Part shown: one piece after another, positions 33,332 through 43,158 of the stretch
How positions within the stretch are numbered: position 1 is the stretch's first letter
How the letters are laid out: each line of letters begins with the position of its first letter
NCBI GenBank assembly: GCA_963971285.1
Contig: OZ020260.1
Location: forward strand, 8,590,798-8,654,797
From: Astropecten irregularis
Taxonomy: Eukaryota > Echinodermata > Asteroidea > Paxillosida > Astropectinidae
Direction: 5' to 3'
Length of the DNA stretch: 64,000 nucleotides
Notes under the pieces: model-generated
Seen by the model: only the letters and a program-made list of their open reading frames with translations
Told to the model about the DNA's origin: nothing
Database searches by the model: none
Position numbers and translations under genes: made by a program

Positions 33332-33937
33332 TTATCCGAAGTGTGGAGCATTGGGTGGATTGAACATAAACCGCACTTGACGCTTGGCTAACTCCTGCTG
33401 AAGGGAAGGATTCATGATGAAGAAGGCTTCTTGGAGTTCAGATTCACCACCCTTGAAATTCGTGCCGCAATCGGACAACAGCTCGAAGGACTTCCCTCCT
33501 CTGGAAACAAATCGTCTAAGAGTCATCAGGAATTCATCTGTATCCATACTTTCGAGGAGATCCAGATGTACTGCCAGGGATGTCATGCACATGAAGAGGA
33601 TTCCCCAACGTTTCTCAGAGCGCCTTTCGATCTTTATCGTCATGGGACCGAAGCAATCTACCCCAATGGAATAGAAAGCAGGCTTGTGTTTTCGGAGACG
33701 TGCTGGGGGCAGGTCGCCCATTCTGGGAACATGCGGTTCGGCTCGCCATCTTTGGCAGTCAAAGCACTCCCCTTGGTGCTTGCGAATGGCCTGTCTTCCT
33801 CGCAGAAGCCAAAACTTGGGACGAACTTCAGCAAGCAATCGCTCTGGACCATAGTGCACGATTCTGTTGTCATAGTCACGGATGATCGGTTTGACGATAG
33901 GATTTGAGGGATCCAATACAATTGGATGTGTTGTCAT
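33332..33937 (-). pseudogene. BEL/Pao pol: integrase
   Basis: A 201-codon minus-strand frame. The zinc-binding region has His in RIVHYGPERL and in RKHQGECFDCQRW (a CxxC pair). The catalytic core shows Asp in GVDCFGPM and Asp in LLSDCGTNFKGG; the end of the frame (PNAPHFG) is the conserved NPPxxPHxG-type motif, and the glutamate lies beyond it across a frame break. Integrase inserts the cDNA and makes the 5-bp duplication seen here. This copy is inactive because the frame is broken on both sides. Confidence 0.92.
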
Positions 33938-34410
33938 CTCGGGTAGTTCTTCAGCACGCCGAAGACGGCCCCGACACGAATTAATAGGCCACTTGACACA
34001 TCGTATTCTGGTCGAAGCTGCGGGAGTCTGCTACCGGACCCTTGGGGAGGTCCTTGCCTGCTTTAAGGGAGGCCACTTCGTCTGGAAAGCTGTCCTGTTG
34101 AGCTCGTTGGTAGGGCAGCACCTCTATCTCGACTATTAAATTTGATCTGCAGTCAACTCAGTAGTGGCTGTGTCTGCCGCCCCGTCAAGGCTCTGCTTGG
34201 TGGCGGTGATAAGATCATCCCAAGTGGATCAGGCATATTGAGGGGTACTGTCGCAATTCTTCCGCAGAAGGTTGATTTTCTTAACTCTTTCTTCATCTTG
34301 GGTCGCCGTGGGTGGAAGAGCTGGCCAGTCATCAGGAGGTAACTTGAGGAAATGGGGCCCAACTCTCCATCAACATGATCCACTGAGCTCATTAAGGGTC
34401 TTGCCTCTGG

Positions 34411-35037
34411 TCAGATCATCTGCAGGGTTGCTCTTCGTATCCACAAACGCCAATGGTTGACATCTGTGAGGGTTTGAATCTCCGCTACCCGAGTACCAAC
34501 AAACACCTTGAATCTGCAGGATTCTGACTGGAGCCAACTGAGTGCTGTCGTGGAGTCACTCCACAAGATGATGTCATCGGTGGGTAGGGTGAGCTCCTTC
34601 CGAAGAAGATCAGCCAGTTTGGCCCCAGCCAGGGTAGCTGAGAGCTCCAACCTAGGCATGGATAGTTGGCGTTTGGGAGCAACGCGTGACCTGGCCATAA
34701 CAAAGCTGACATGGGTGGTGTCTGGCTGAGCTGTAGTGCGCAGGTAAGCTACGGCGCCATATACCCGCTCTGATGCATCACAGAAGACGTGTATCTGATG
34801 ATGAGTCGATGGTGCGTCAAGGGAAGGAGGAGTGTAGCATCGAGGCAGCTTGATCTTAATCAGGTTTGGAAGTTCATCCTCCCATATCTGCCATATACTC
34901 TTGATCTCGCCAGTCTCCAGAGGATCGTCCCAACACCGGCTGGTTTTCCATAGCTCCTGAATGATAACCCTGGCTCGTGCAGTGTATGGAGTAATATAAC
35001 CCAGTGGGTCATACTGGCTGGCTAGGATGCGGTACAT
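34411..35037 (-). pseudogene. BEL/Pao pol: RNase H region
   Basis: A 208-codon minus-strand frame: ILASQYDPLGYITPYTARAR, then HHQIHVFCDASERVYGAVAY (first catalytic Asp), MPRLELSATLAGAKLADLLR (Glu), and ILWSDSTTALSWLQS (Asp). These are the family's usual RNase H landmarks; the region is labelled Peptidase_A17 in domain collections. The frame stops near 34411, before the integrase linker. Confidence 0.92.
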
Positions 35038-35176
35038 GTTTTCTCATGTTTAGGCACTTGTAGTCGATTGGACGGTATCGATACTTGAGGTCATCAGTGC
35101 TACAATCCCATTGTAGACCTCGGGTTGCCTCCGGTGAATCTGTCTCGCCGAAAGTCAACCAGAGCTCGCAGCCATC

Positions 35177-35790
35177 TTATCGGGCTTCTGGAGGGAGTTC
35201 CTCAACTACAGACGGAATTTTGCTAGCCCATTGGCGAATTTCAAAGCCAGCATCGGTCAACAGCTCGCGCATCTGGAGGATGAGTGCCTTTGCCTCTGTT
35301 GCCTTGGGTACACTCTCCGAAAAGTTGTCTACATAGAAAGACTTGTCTACTGCATTGGCGACCTCTGGGTACGTCGCCTTATGGTCGGAGGCATGTTTCC
35401 TCAATACGTATGTGGCGCAACAGGGGCTGCAGGTTGATTCAAATGGCAGCACTTACCATTCGTAGGTGTCAGGTTCAGCATCATTCTTGACGTTCCACCA
35501 CAGGAAGCGGAAGAGTGAACTCTCATTCGGTAGGAGGCGAACCTAATGGAACATCACTCTGATATCACCCGAAATGGCCACTGCATGTGTTGACGGAATC
35601 TCAGCAATACAGCAATGAGTGATGTGCAGAGGGGTGGACCAGGTAGGAGATGCTCATTGAAAATCTGGTTGTTGTACTTGAAGGAGCAGTTAAACACGAA
35701 GCGATGCTTGTTGTTGTGCTCGACAGTATAGTGTGGGATAAACCACGATTCTGCTGTTCGCGAAGCTTCATCTTCATTCAGGATTCTCAC
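35177..35790 (-). pseudogene. BEL/Pao pol: reverse transcriptase, two frames
   Basis: 35790-35554 reads the N-terminal fingers (WFIPHYTVEHNNKHRFVFNC, then NEHLLPGPPL). 35452-35177 reads the palm with the catalytic box KSFYVDNFSE and the thumb motif EIRQWASK. The box is YVDN instead of YVDD; I recall YVDN in other members of this group, so it may not be a mutation. Stops and a shift separate the two parts (35453-35553). Confidence 0.9.
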
Positions 35791-36035
35791 TTGACCGTCA
35801 TCAACTAACTTCTTTATCAGCTCGCAGTGTTTCTGTGCTTACAATGGGTGAGACTGAAGGTACTTCACGGTTCTCCCCAAGGTTGGTAATACAGCCTCTT
35901 TGGGTGCCTGGAAGGTTGATCCATCTTTAGATCGCAGAAGTTGAGTTGCATAACGGTTCACTCCCTTTAACTCCACTCTAACTGTCTTCTGGCTCTCATT
36001 GACGTATGGGAGTACATCTGCCTACCAGAGCATCT

Positions 36036-36877
36036 CTACGTGCTTGAAGACATCCTTGGTCTCTGGGAAAAGTGACGTCTTGGGACTCTCGGCTCCTTTG
36101 GATACAGCATATGCCTTCCTGCCAGTCCCCGAAGAGCCCAACCTAATTTTGTGTGGACTGCTGGTGATCCTGTAGGACCAAATCTTACTGGATCTGGTAA
36201 TAACAGGTCCCGGAGGTGGCTATATCGCTGTTGAAGGGCTTCAACTGGATACGTGTACTCTGACAAGCAGATATTACTGGCCGAGAAGGCTGTGGATATT
36301 GCAAACTTGACCTCAGGCCGATCTCTGGGTGAGAGTTGGAGAGACATAGACTGACCTTTGCATTCAACGATGTCGTCACGAACAGTACGAAGGAGCATAA
36401 TCTCTGGATGTCCTTGAAGTCGAAGCTTGTCGGCAGCTGTCTGCATTATCATGTTCTCTCTGAACCATCGTCAAGTATGGCGTAGGTATTTAGGATGCCA
36501 TCTGGTCCATGAACGATGACTGGTACTACCTTCAGCAAAATGTTATGTGGACGAATGGGTGTATCCACAAATATGCTCGGGTTAGAGGCCCGCACACCGA
36601 GCACACGACTGGTAGCACTCTTGGCGGCGTCGTGCAGCACGGTGAGGTGAATCTCTTTGCACGAGTGGCATAGCTTCTTCATAGTGCAGTCCTCGGGTTT
36701 ATGTGATCTACCACACTTCCAACATCGCTGTTTCTCTTGGATCCATTTGACAATGTTGTCGGTGTCCAACTTCTTCAACTCTGAGCACCTGCAGAGATAG
36801 TGCTCCTTTCTATCGCAGTAAGGGCAGAATGGCTCAGGCTTACTTCTGGGCTTGTCCTTCACGTTGGAGTTAGACAT
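36036..36877 (-). pseudogene. BEL/Pao zinc knuckles and protease
   Basis: 36877-36449 reads three Cys/His clusters (FCPYCDRKEHYLCRC, CWKCGRSHKPEDC, LCHSCKEIHLTVLHD) and then a retroviral-type aspartic protease start (NTYAILDDGSERT). The active-site triplet is DDG. 36452-36036 continues the protease in another frame (HTKLGWALRGLAG near its end). Between 36036 and 35790 lies the protease-RT spacer, with stops. Nucleic-acid binding and polyprotein cleavage are the expected roles. Confidence 0.9.
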
Positions 36878-37595
36878 GAATACATTGATAGGGACGTCCT
36901 ACTTGGGTTGGCGCTGATGAACTTGCGGACTGGAGCTCTTGGGTGTAATACCCGACACTGCTTTGCTTGCATAGTTCTGTGACCGAGACTTACACTCAGC
37001 CACTCGGAGAACTGGGAATTTTTTATACGTCTGGGTGCTGTCAGGCGTATGCCTTCATTCTTGTAGTACTCCATGAAGGAGGTCCTGTAGCTAGGGGCCA
37101 GCTTGCTCAAAAGTCGATCGCACTTCAGCTCCACTCCATCTTCTCCCTCTAGGGCTCGAAGCATCCCCACTAAGGACAATACATCGAGGGAGAAGTTGCT
37201 GAGTGATTCGGAGTCTCCATATTTTATGGTAGGGGTCGACATAATGGCGCTGATCTCACTCTGTAAGAGCTGTCTTGGTTTCCCGTACTTGTCTTTCAGG
37301 GAGGAAAGTGCATAGGCATATGGCTTCTTAGAATACATAAACGACTTCGCTAACTTCAGTGCTTGCCCGCCAAGTCTGTCCATCATCACCTGGTATCTAT
37401 AGTGCTCAGTCAGATGTGGATGTACATCGAGAAGATTCTCCAAGGCCATCTTGAGTACGGCGATGTCCTTTTCCTTACCATCAGCAAATGTGGGTAGAGT
37501 CGGCTTGTGATACCTTGTGAGAAGGTGACAAGGAGATCCGTGACTGTAGGAGGTGGATGTGCTGTTGGATGGGACACGGCTGGCAAAGATGACAC
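36859..37595 (-). pseudogene. BEL/Pao gag, C-terminal half
   Basis: 37449-36859 reads a helical DUF1759-like segment (LTEHYRYQVMMDRLGGQALK, KDKYGKPRQLLQSEISAIMS, DSESLSNFSLDVLSLVGMLR). The preceding Pro-rich piece (37595-37410) is in another frame. Forms the particle in the family. Confidence 0.85.
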
Positions 37596-37611
37596 AAGTG
37601 GAGGAGAATCA

Positions 37612-37768
37612 GTAGCGTAGACACGTCTTCAGACGTGGGGTATGATCCTGTAGCTGGGTCGTGCTTCCATTACGTTTGTGCACAACACATTTATATATAT
37701 ACATGTACATGTGTGTATATATGAAACCTGGGGGTGTACCCCCATACCCCCCCGTGATCTACGCCCAT
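37612..37768 (-). mobile_element. 157-bp insertion inside BEL gag
   Basis: Flanked by an 11-bp direct repeat GAGGAGAATCA (37601-37611 and 37769-37779). Its outer ends share GCGTAGA in inverted orientation. It contains paired G and C runs (GGGGGTGTACCCCC) and an ACATGTACATGTG stretch. A related sequence lies at 5283. It is younger than the BEL insertion. Confidence 0.85.
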
Positions 37769-37821
37769 GAGGAGAATCAACTGTATGAGACTGCTGTTGC
37801 ATTGGTGACATGGTGGAGGAC

Positions 37822-38460
37822 TCAATGGGGTCTGGGAACAGACGCACTGGGTGAAGTGGCGACAGTAAACGGACTGGGTGAAGTGGTGACAGCAGACGCA
37901 TCGTTCGACAGTGGAGATTGGTTTACGTTACCGATCATTGTGCCGGTGGCTTCAGCCTCCAAGAATTCTTGCTTGGCCTGGCGTAGTCTGCGTTGACGGG
38001 AAAGTTGAGTTGTCAGGTCTTCACGATCTCTTAGAGCCTGCCGTTCTATTTCCTCAGCTTCAAGACGGGCCTTGCGGGCCTGATCATCTATTTCACGAAG
38101 TCGTCGGTCATCATTCTCATCCTCCTGCATCTGACATTGTAACTCCTCACACTGCATCCTCCTTCGGAGAGCTGTGATTGAAGCTGAGTGGGCATCACTA
38201 AGTTGAGTGTTGTGAGAAGCATGGGATTTGGATGATCCACTTGAGCTGGAACAATGTCTGGAGTGTCGACTATGAGAACTTGACACTTGATTTAGTGCCA
38301 TGGTTGTCGTGTGTTGAATGCTGACTGCAACGGTGAGACTGATGGTTGGAATAACGAGTTGGCTGGGATGAGTGGCTGGGTGAACGAAAGTCGTGTTTAG
38401 AGCGATGACTTGGCTGGAATGAATGGCTCGTCTGGACGGACGGACTGGTTTTCTATCCAT
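37822..38460 (-). pseudogene. BEL/Pao gag, N-terminal half
   Basis: A 212-codon minus-strand frame beginning about 36 bases inside the LTR. The first 50 codons are low-information. From MALNQVSSSHSRHSRHCSSS on it is Ser-rich, then strongly charged and helical (ALRRRMQCEELQCQMQEDEN, EIDDQARKARLEAEEIERQA), a likely coiled coil typical of this family's gag. The real start may be the MALNQ Met (about 38302). The frame is cut by the 157-bp insertion region. Confidence 0.85.
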
Positions 38461-38495
38461 AGGTCACTGGTTCGAATCCGGTCGGCGAAGGACCA
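38459..38495 (-). promoter_or_regulatory. Primer-binding site with an extended tRNA-like match
   Basis: The plus-strand sequence directly before the right LTR ends in GGCGAAGGACCA and includes a T-arm (ACTGG TTCGAAT CCGGT). It therefore looks like the 3' third of a tRNA with CCA, and its complement is the primer-binding site adjoining the 5' LTR. From the T-loop to CCA it is two bases longer than a standard tRNA, so I cannot name the tRNA. Confidence 0.75.
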
Positions 38496-38806
38496 TGAAA
38501 AAGGGTGTAGTAGGCCACACTACTGGTTGATTACAAAATAGTTCTTGATGATTTATTACGGTGGAGTAGGTTCCGTGTTGTGTGAACTCGTGGTTTGTAA
38601 TTATGAACACACGTGAAGCTGATTGACTGATGGTTGATTGGAATCAATATAAGTAACTGGAAATTTATGGCTTAATGGGAATGATTGAACTAACATTAGA
38701 TTGATTACTACGTAGTGGGAGAAATTTCTGGAATGTTGTGATTGGAATTATCCTTAACAGATTTCGTCAATAGAGGGCGCTATGATTTCTCAAGGACTTT
38801 TGCACA
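38496..38806 (-). repeat. BEL/Pao 5' LTR
   Basis: 311 bp, TG...CA on the minus strand, same sequence as 32347-32717 apart from a deletion of about 60 bp and about a dozen substitutions. Ends next to the second AGTAG. It contains ATAGAGGGCGCTAT, a CTCF-like word. Confidence 0.93.
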
Positions 38807-39388
38807 AGTAGACATTGCAGCAATTTCAGAAACATGGTTCTCGCATGATAGGCCAGCTGAACTCTATGAGATTGACGGTTATGACTTATTTGGCAGGAAC
38901 CGTCAAAACCGTTTTGGGGGAGGTGTTGTTTTGTATTCAAAACATGTTCTCAAGGCCCAAGTGACTGATATTGTTGTTCCAGATAACCTTGAAGTTGTCT
39001 GGGCTAAAAGTCGACCAGCGCGTCTTCAAAGAGACATCTCGATCATTTATGCTGCAGTGTACTCTCCACCAAATAATCCCCATGGTGCTGCCCTAATCAC
39101 CTGTTATTCACTTATGATAGCATCCGTACTAATCATCCGGATGCTAGTCTGATTGTTTGAGGAAACCTTGACGTATCACAGATTTGCATGGGTAATAATC
39201 TAAAACAAGTGCTTCCGACACGTCAAGGTGCTATTTTGGACAACTGGTAGTCACTAATATGCAAAATCATTATGACGCCCCAATAAATTGTTCACCAGTA
39301 GGATGCAGTGATCATTCAACGGTATTATGGAAACCAACTGCTCCCCATCACCAACCTAATACCGTTATTAAACGAACAGCTCGACCAC
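38807..39388 (+). pseudogene. LINE ORF2 endonuclease, continued after the BEL insertion
   Basis: Resumes exactly where 32341 stops once one AGTAG is removed: VDIAAISETWFSHDRPAELY, EIDGYDLFGRNRQNRFGGGV, VLYSKHVLKAQVTDIV, RDISIIYAAVYSPPNNPHGA. SETW, GGGV and the VYSPPNN segment are landmarks of apurinic-type endonucleases of LINEs. After about 39150 the frame shifts but the similarity continues (GNNLKQVLPTRQGAILDNWS) to the MITE at 39393. No RT follows. Confidence 0.88.
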
Positions 39389-39392
39389 TTAA

Positions 39393-39758
39393 AGGTAGTA
39401 TATATTGGTAAGAAACCAAAACAGAAATGTTAACAGATTTACGTATAACTTACAGGGTATGAAGATGGTGGTGGTAGAAACATGCCGTTAAAATTGTTCC
39501 GCCTGAAATGGTGTATTTATCCAGAAAGTAGTAAAACAACGAGCGAAAATCTTTTTGATCTTTTAAAAGATCAAAAATAGAAGAGAAAAGACTTTAAAAA
39601 AAAAAGAAATACTGTGTCAGTTTTTCACTGTTTTCTCAAAAAGTGGGCACCGTATGGGACTGCAATTTTCACAGATGACTGTTTATGTATCTGTCTTGAT
39701 ATCTTTGCCCAAAAATCTGTATTTTTTTTGATAAAACCCAAAGTATGATAAATTACCT
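39393..39758 (+). mobile_element. MITE-1, complete copy in the LINE
   Basis: TTAA on both sides (39389-39392 and 39759-39762). The left end has lost a few bases of the usual AGGTAGTATCATACTTTGG; the right end is nearly canonical. After it the LINE reading resumes briefly (REFGQWITGENWNGVYT) to about 39830. Confidence 0.88.
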
Positions 39759-39762
39759 TTAA

Positions 39763-39937
39763 AGATTTATCTATACGGGAATTTGGACAGTGGATTACTG
39801 GAGAAAATTGGAATGGAGTGTACACGCCAACAACTGTGTAGAATGAATGTTACTTATTTATCCATCCCCCCTAATTCTCTCCACCCCTCCCCAACCCACC
39901 CAACCCCACTGACACCACTTGCTTTTTGTATTGCTTA
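39763..39937 (+). pseudogene. LINE continuation and unassigned spacer
   Basis: 39765-39830 reads the downstream linker of the same LINE. 39850-39930 is C-rich with no call. Confidence 0.6.
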
Positions 39938-39941
39938 TTAA

Positions 39942-40134
39942 AGGTAGTATCATACTTTGGTAAGAAGCCAAAACAGAAATGTTCACAGATTTACGTATAA
40001 CTTATAGGGTATGATGGTGGTGGTGGTAGAAACATACCGTTAAAATCTTACTGCCTGAAATGGTGTATTTGATCCAGAAATGAGTAAAACAACGACCGAA
40101 AATCTTTTTGATCTTTTAAAAGATAAAAAATAAA
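39942..40134 (+). mobile_element. MITE-1, left part of a split copy
   Basis: Begins AGGTAGTATCATACTTTGGT after TTAA (39938-39941) and is cut at 40134 by the Penelope-like element. The right part is at 41272-41445. Confidence 0.9.
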
Positions 40135-41271
40135 CACAGGAACTGAAGAAACACTTAGTTGCAAGAGGCCACAGCTCTCGCAGGGTGCGGAGTGCCATTG
40201 AGAGAACTCGTGCTCTTCCCAGAGCGCCAGTTCTCCAAGAGAAAGCCCCCAGCGATGATACTTGTACTAATAACAAAGTTGCTCTTGTGACTACTTTCCA
40301 TCCCTCTCTTCCCCCATTACGCAGAATCACTAATGATAACCATCACATTCTTCACACCTCAGACCGTCTCCTCAGGCCTATCCCAGAAAAGCCCATCTTG
40401 GCCTACAGACGTCCCCGCAACCTCCGCGACTTGATTGTCAGGGCTGAGGTCCCACCCACTAATAATGTCTCTTCCCCAATCCAGCATGGCACATTCAAAT
40501 GTAACTCGAGATGCGTAGTCTGCCAGCATCCATGAGTCTGATTCTTTCACAGGCAATGGCTCCACCCATAAGACCAAAGGGAATATAACCTGCACTACAT
40601 CTAATGTCATTTATCTCATCTCTTGCAGGGTATGCAACATACAGTACGTGGGTGAAACCGAAAAACACTCTCAAGAAACGTTTCTATGGTCACACGTCTA
40701 CAGTCAAAACTCAGAAACTTGACACCCCAGTGGGTTTTCACTTCAATCTCCCTAACCACACAATTTCTGATATGATCTTGCAGGGCATTGAATCACTTGG
40801 CCACCGCAGGGACTTGGTCCGGCTCAGCAGGGAGAAAGTTTGGATTAAGAAATTACGCACTATTCAGCCGAACGGACTTAACCTCCAGGAAGGCAATGAC
40901 TAATATTCTTGTTTGCTTATCTCCTTTTCATTCATCTACAGGTACTCTCTCCCCCCTCCTGCTTTTTGCATTCCTCTCCTCCATCTTGATCTCCAATCCT
41001 CTAATTAACTCCTTTGTTAATCTCCCACCCCAGCACCACTCTTTCCAACCCCTTTTGTAGTCTGTTACCTTTGATCTTGCCTACCTGACCCCCACCCTTT
41101 GTCTGACCTATCTTACCCACCCTGACTCTCATACCACCCCTTCCCTTTGTCCATATCCTCTGATCCATGTATGTATGCTTCCTTCACTTGCATGTTCGTG
41201 TATTTTGTCATTTAGCCTTTGAGAAAGATCCTGCTAGGATCGAAACGCGTCAGGCCCTCCTAACTTTAAGC
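40135..41271 (+). mobile_element. Penelope-like element, 5'-truncated, with GIY-YIG remnant
   Basis: Inserted into MITE-1; flanked by the 9-bp repeat AAAAATAAA (40126-40134 and 41272-41280). Coding remnant: 40185-40535 reads the RT C-terminal region (NKVALVTTFHPSLPPLRRIT, RPIPEKPILAYRRPRNLRDL, CNSRCVVCQHP, stop). 40550-40905 reads the GIY-YIG region (SNVIYLISCRVCNIQYVGET, then VGFHFNLPNHTISDMILQGI, EKVWIKKLRTIQPNGLNLQE). The two parts are separated by a stop and frameshifts. The Cys-rich linker before GIY-YIG suggests a Neptune-like PLE, distinct from the one at 15 kb. A pyrimidine-rich 3' region (40910-41210) and the hammerhead-like hairpin close the element. Confidence 0.9.
41215..41255 (+). 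ncRNA. Hammerhead-like hairpin at PLE 3' end
   Basis: Order: GCCT, TTGAGAA, hairpin AGATCCTGCTAGGATC, GAAA, CGCGTC, AGGC. GCCT and AGGC can pair as stem I; GATCCT/AGGATC is a perfect stem II; GAAACGCGTC fits the GAAA box, a minimal stem III and a UC cleavage position. The first core box is off consensus (TTGAGAA for CTGATGA), so activity is doubtful. The same layout recurs at 19.34 and 20.02 kb on the minus strand. Confidence 0.5.
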
Positions 41272-41445
41272 AAAAATAAAAGAGAAAAGACTTAAGAAAT
41301 ACTGTGGCCGTTTTTCACGATTTTCTCAAAAAGTGGGCACCGTATGGAATTGAAATTTTCACAGATGACTGTGACTGTATCTTCCTTGATATTTTTGCCC
41401 ATGAATTTGTACTTCTTTGATAAAAACCAAAGTATGATATTACCT
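41272..41445 (+). mobile_element. MITE-1, right part of the split copy
   Basis: Continues AAAAATAAAAGAGAAAAG where 40134 stopped and ends ACCAAAGTATGATATTACCT before TTAA (41446-41449). Removing the PLE and one AAAAATAAA gives a contiguous MITE. Confidence 0.9.
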
Positions 41446-41449
41446 TTAA

Positions 41450-43158
41450 ACGTCATCCCTACACCCAAGGTGAAAAATCTAAAACGCTTCCTTCCCATCT
41501 TAGGGCTACAATGTATAGGCCTATGGTTTTGCTCTTCAATTCACCTCACATACAAAAATGTAGTCTCTAGTCCAGCCTCTGTACCTTTTTTTCCTGTTGA
41601 TGCGCATAGTACATGTACTAAGCGTACTCGACTTGCGCACTGCATGCATGCCGAGCTGCTGGTGCGAAAAAAGGGTACTGATAAGTTGTGCACACTTGGG
41701 CGCATGAGGGCGTAGTACTGCACGTTATGTCCACGTCCACACGGTACGAAAACAGTCTAGGCAGCGCAGTGGACTAACAAAAAATGCGACGCAAAACCAA
41801 AACTGCGACGTGCCGATCGACGGCACAAATGGAACACCATAATAATTTGTTCGTTTGATTCTTTTTCTTTGTTGTGTACACATACTGCATGGACTTGGAT
41901 ACTCTGCATGGGTACAGTACAGGTAGTTGTACTGTTGTAGTTTAAAAAAAAAAAAGGATTTTTCTCGCTTTAAGTGAAACTTTTACACTTAGATCAGTGG
42001 AAGTTTATTTTAATTGAGAATGATGAGGGGAAATCCTTGAAGTTGAATTAATAGCTGGCACAATTTATTCATCGGACAAAATATCTAGGGGACAAAATAT
42101 TCAAGCACACCGGCCTGCAGCGCGAACAGCATAATGAATGAACATTCATAACACAGTAAACGTGCATATGTTCGTACTGTACGTGTATCATCACAACGAC
42201 GATTTCTCACGTGTGTTATCAAAGATATTTGGTGTTATGATTCAATTCAATGTTCGTTGTCTTTGAAAGAAATACAGTCCAGCGTAAACTGAGTTCAAAG
42301 CTGGTGACACGGTGCGTATTTTATTTTTAACAACACCCTTTACGAATCTTGTCTTAACAACATGCTTAAGTTAAGAATAAGACTTCTATTCTAACGTAAG
42401 AACTAACCCCAACGTACATGTAGGCCGATCCGTGACATGACAGGCAGGCGTGAGTTCAACCATGGAGAAATAAGACACATAGGCTAGGCCTAGTAAAGTA
42501 GTATAATATTTCTCCATGGTTCAACCAAGGGTCTGTTTGTTTAATGCACAGGATCACAGATTCTGCGGATCAGGATCCAATTTTCGTACACTGCATAGGA
42601 CGTGGTAAACAAACAGGCCCCAAGACAAGTCAACCTTAACTTAGCTCTTGCATGTTCAGTCTAACTCTAACGTTAACTCTAACATTAAAATGTAAGCTCT
42701 GTCCGATCATAGACCATATCGCAAATAGCGACCGCATGGATTTGTGGGATGCACAAGGGTCAAAAGGGCGCCACCACCTGCTTACTTTTGGTCAGTTTTC
42801 TTTGCGCACTGTGTGACATGAATATTGCAGATCGACCAAGATGTATCCATCAATGCTTTGCGGAAGCGCCCTCTCTTGGTAAAATGCTATTTGCTATAAA
42901 TGCTATAGGGGCCTATACCTTATGAGATGGAGTTAGGAATTCCATGGTCCGATCATCATTTAGGGCCTACTGATTTAACGTAAGGCCTAGGGCTTAAGTT
43001 ATATTCACACCTAGTTGCGATGATCGTAACCCTAGGTCTGACATGGGGACTGGGACCTTGGGGTTACGAAGAAGTATATTCAAAATCTTTGGGAAAATGT
43101 TTTTGAGGAACTTGAGATTTCCCCTTAATTTTTCACTTTCCAAAATACAAACACAAGA
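41450..43158. other. Unassigned interval
   Basis: AT-rich with short ORFs only. At 42530-42625 the words CTGTTTGTTTA and TAAACAAACAG form an inverted pair about 90 bp apart around GGATCAGGATCC. At 42865-42879 the minus strand reads CCAAGAGAGGGCGCT, a CTCF-like motif. Confidence 0.45.
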
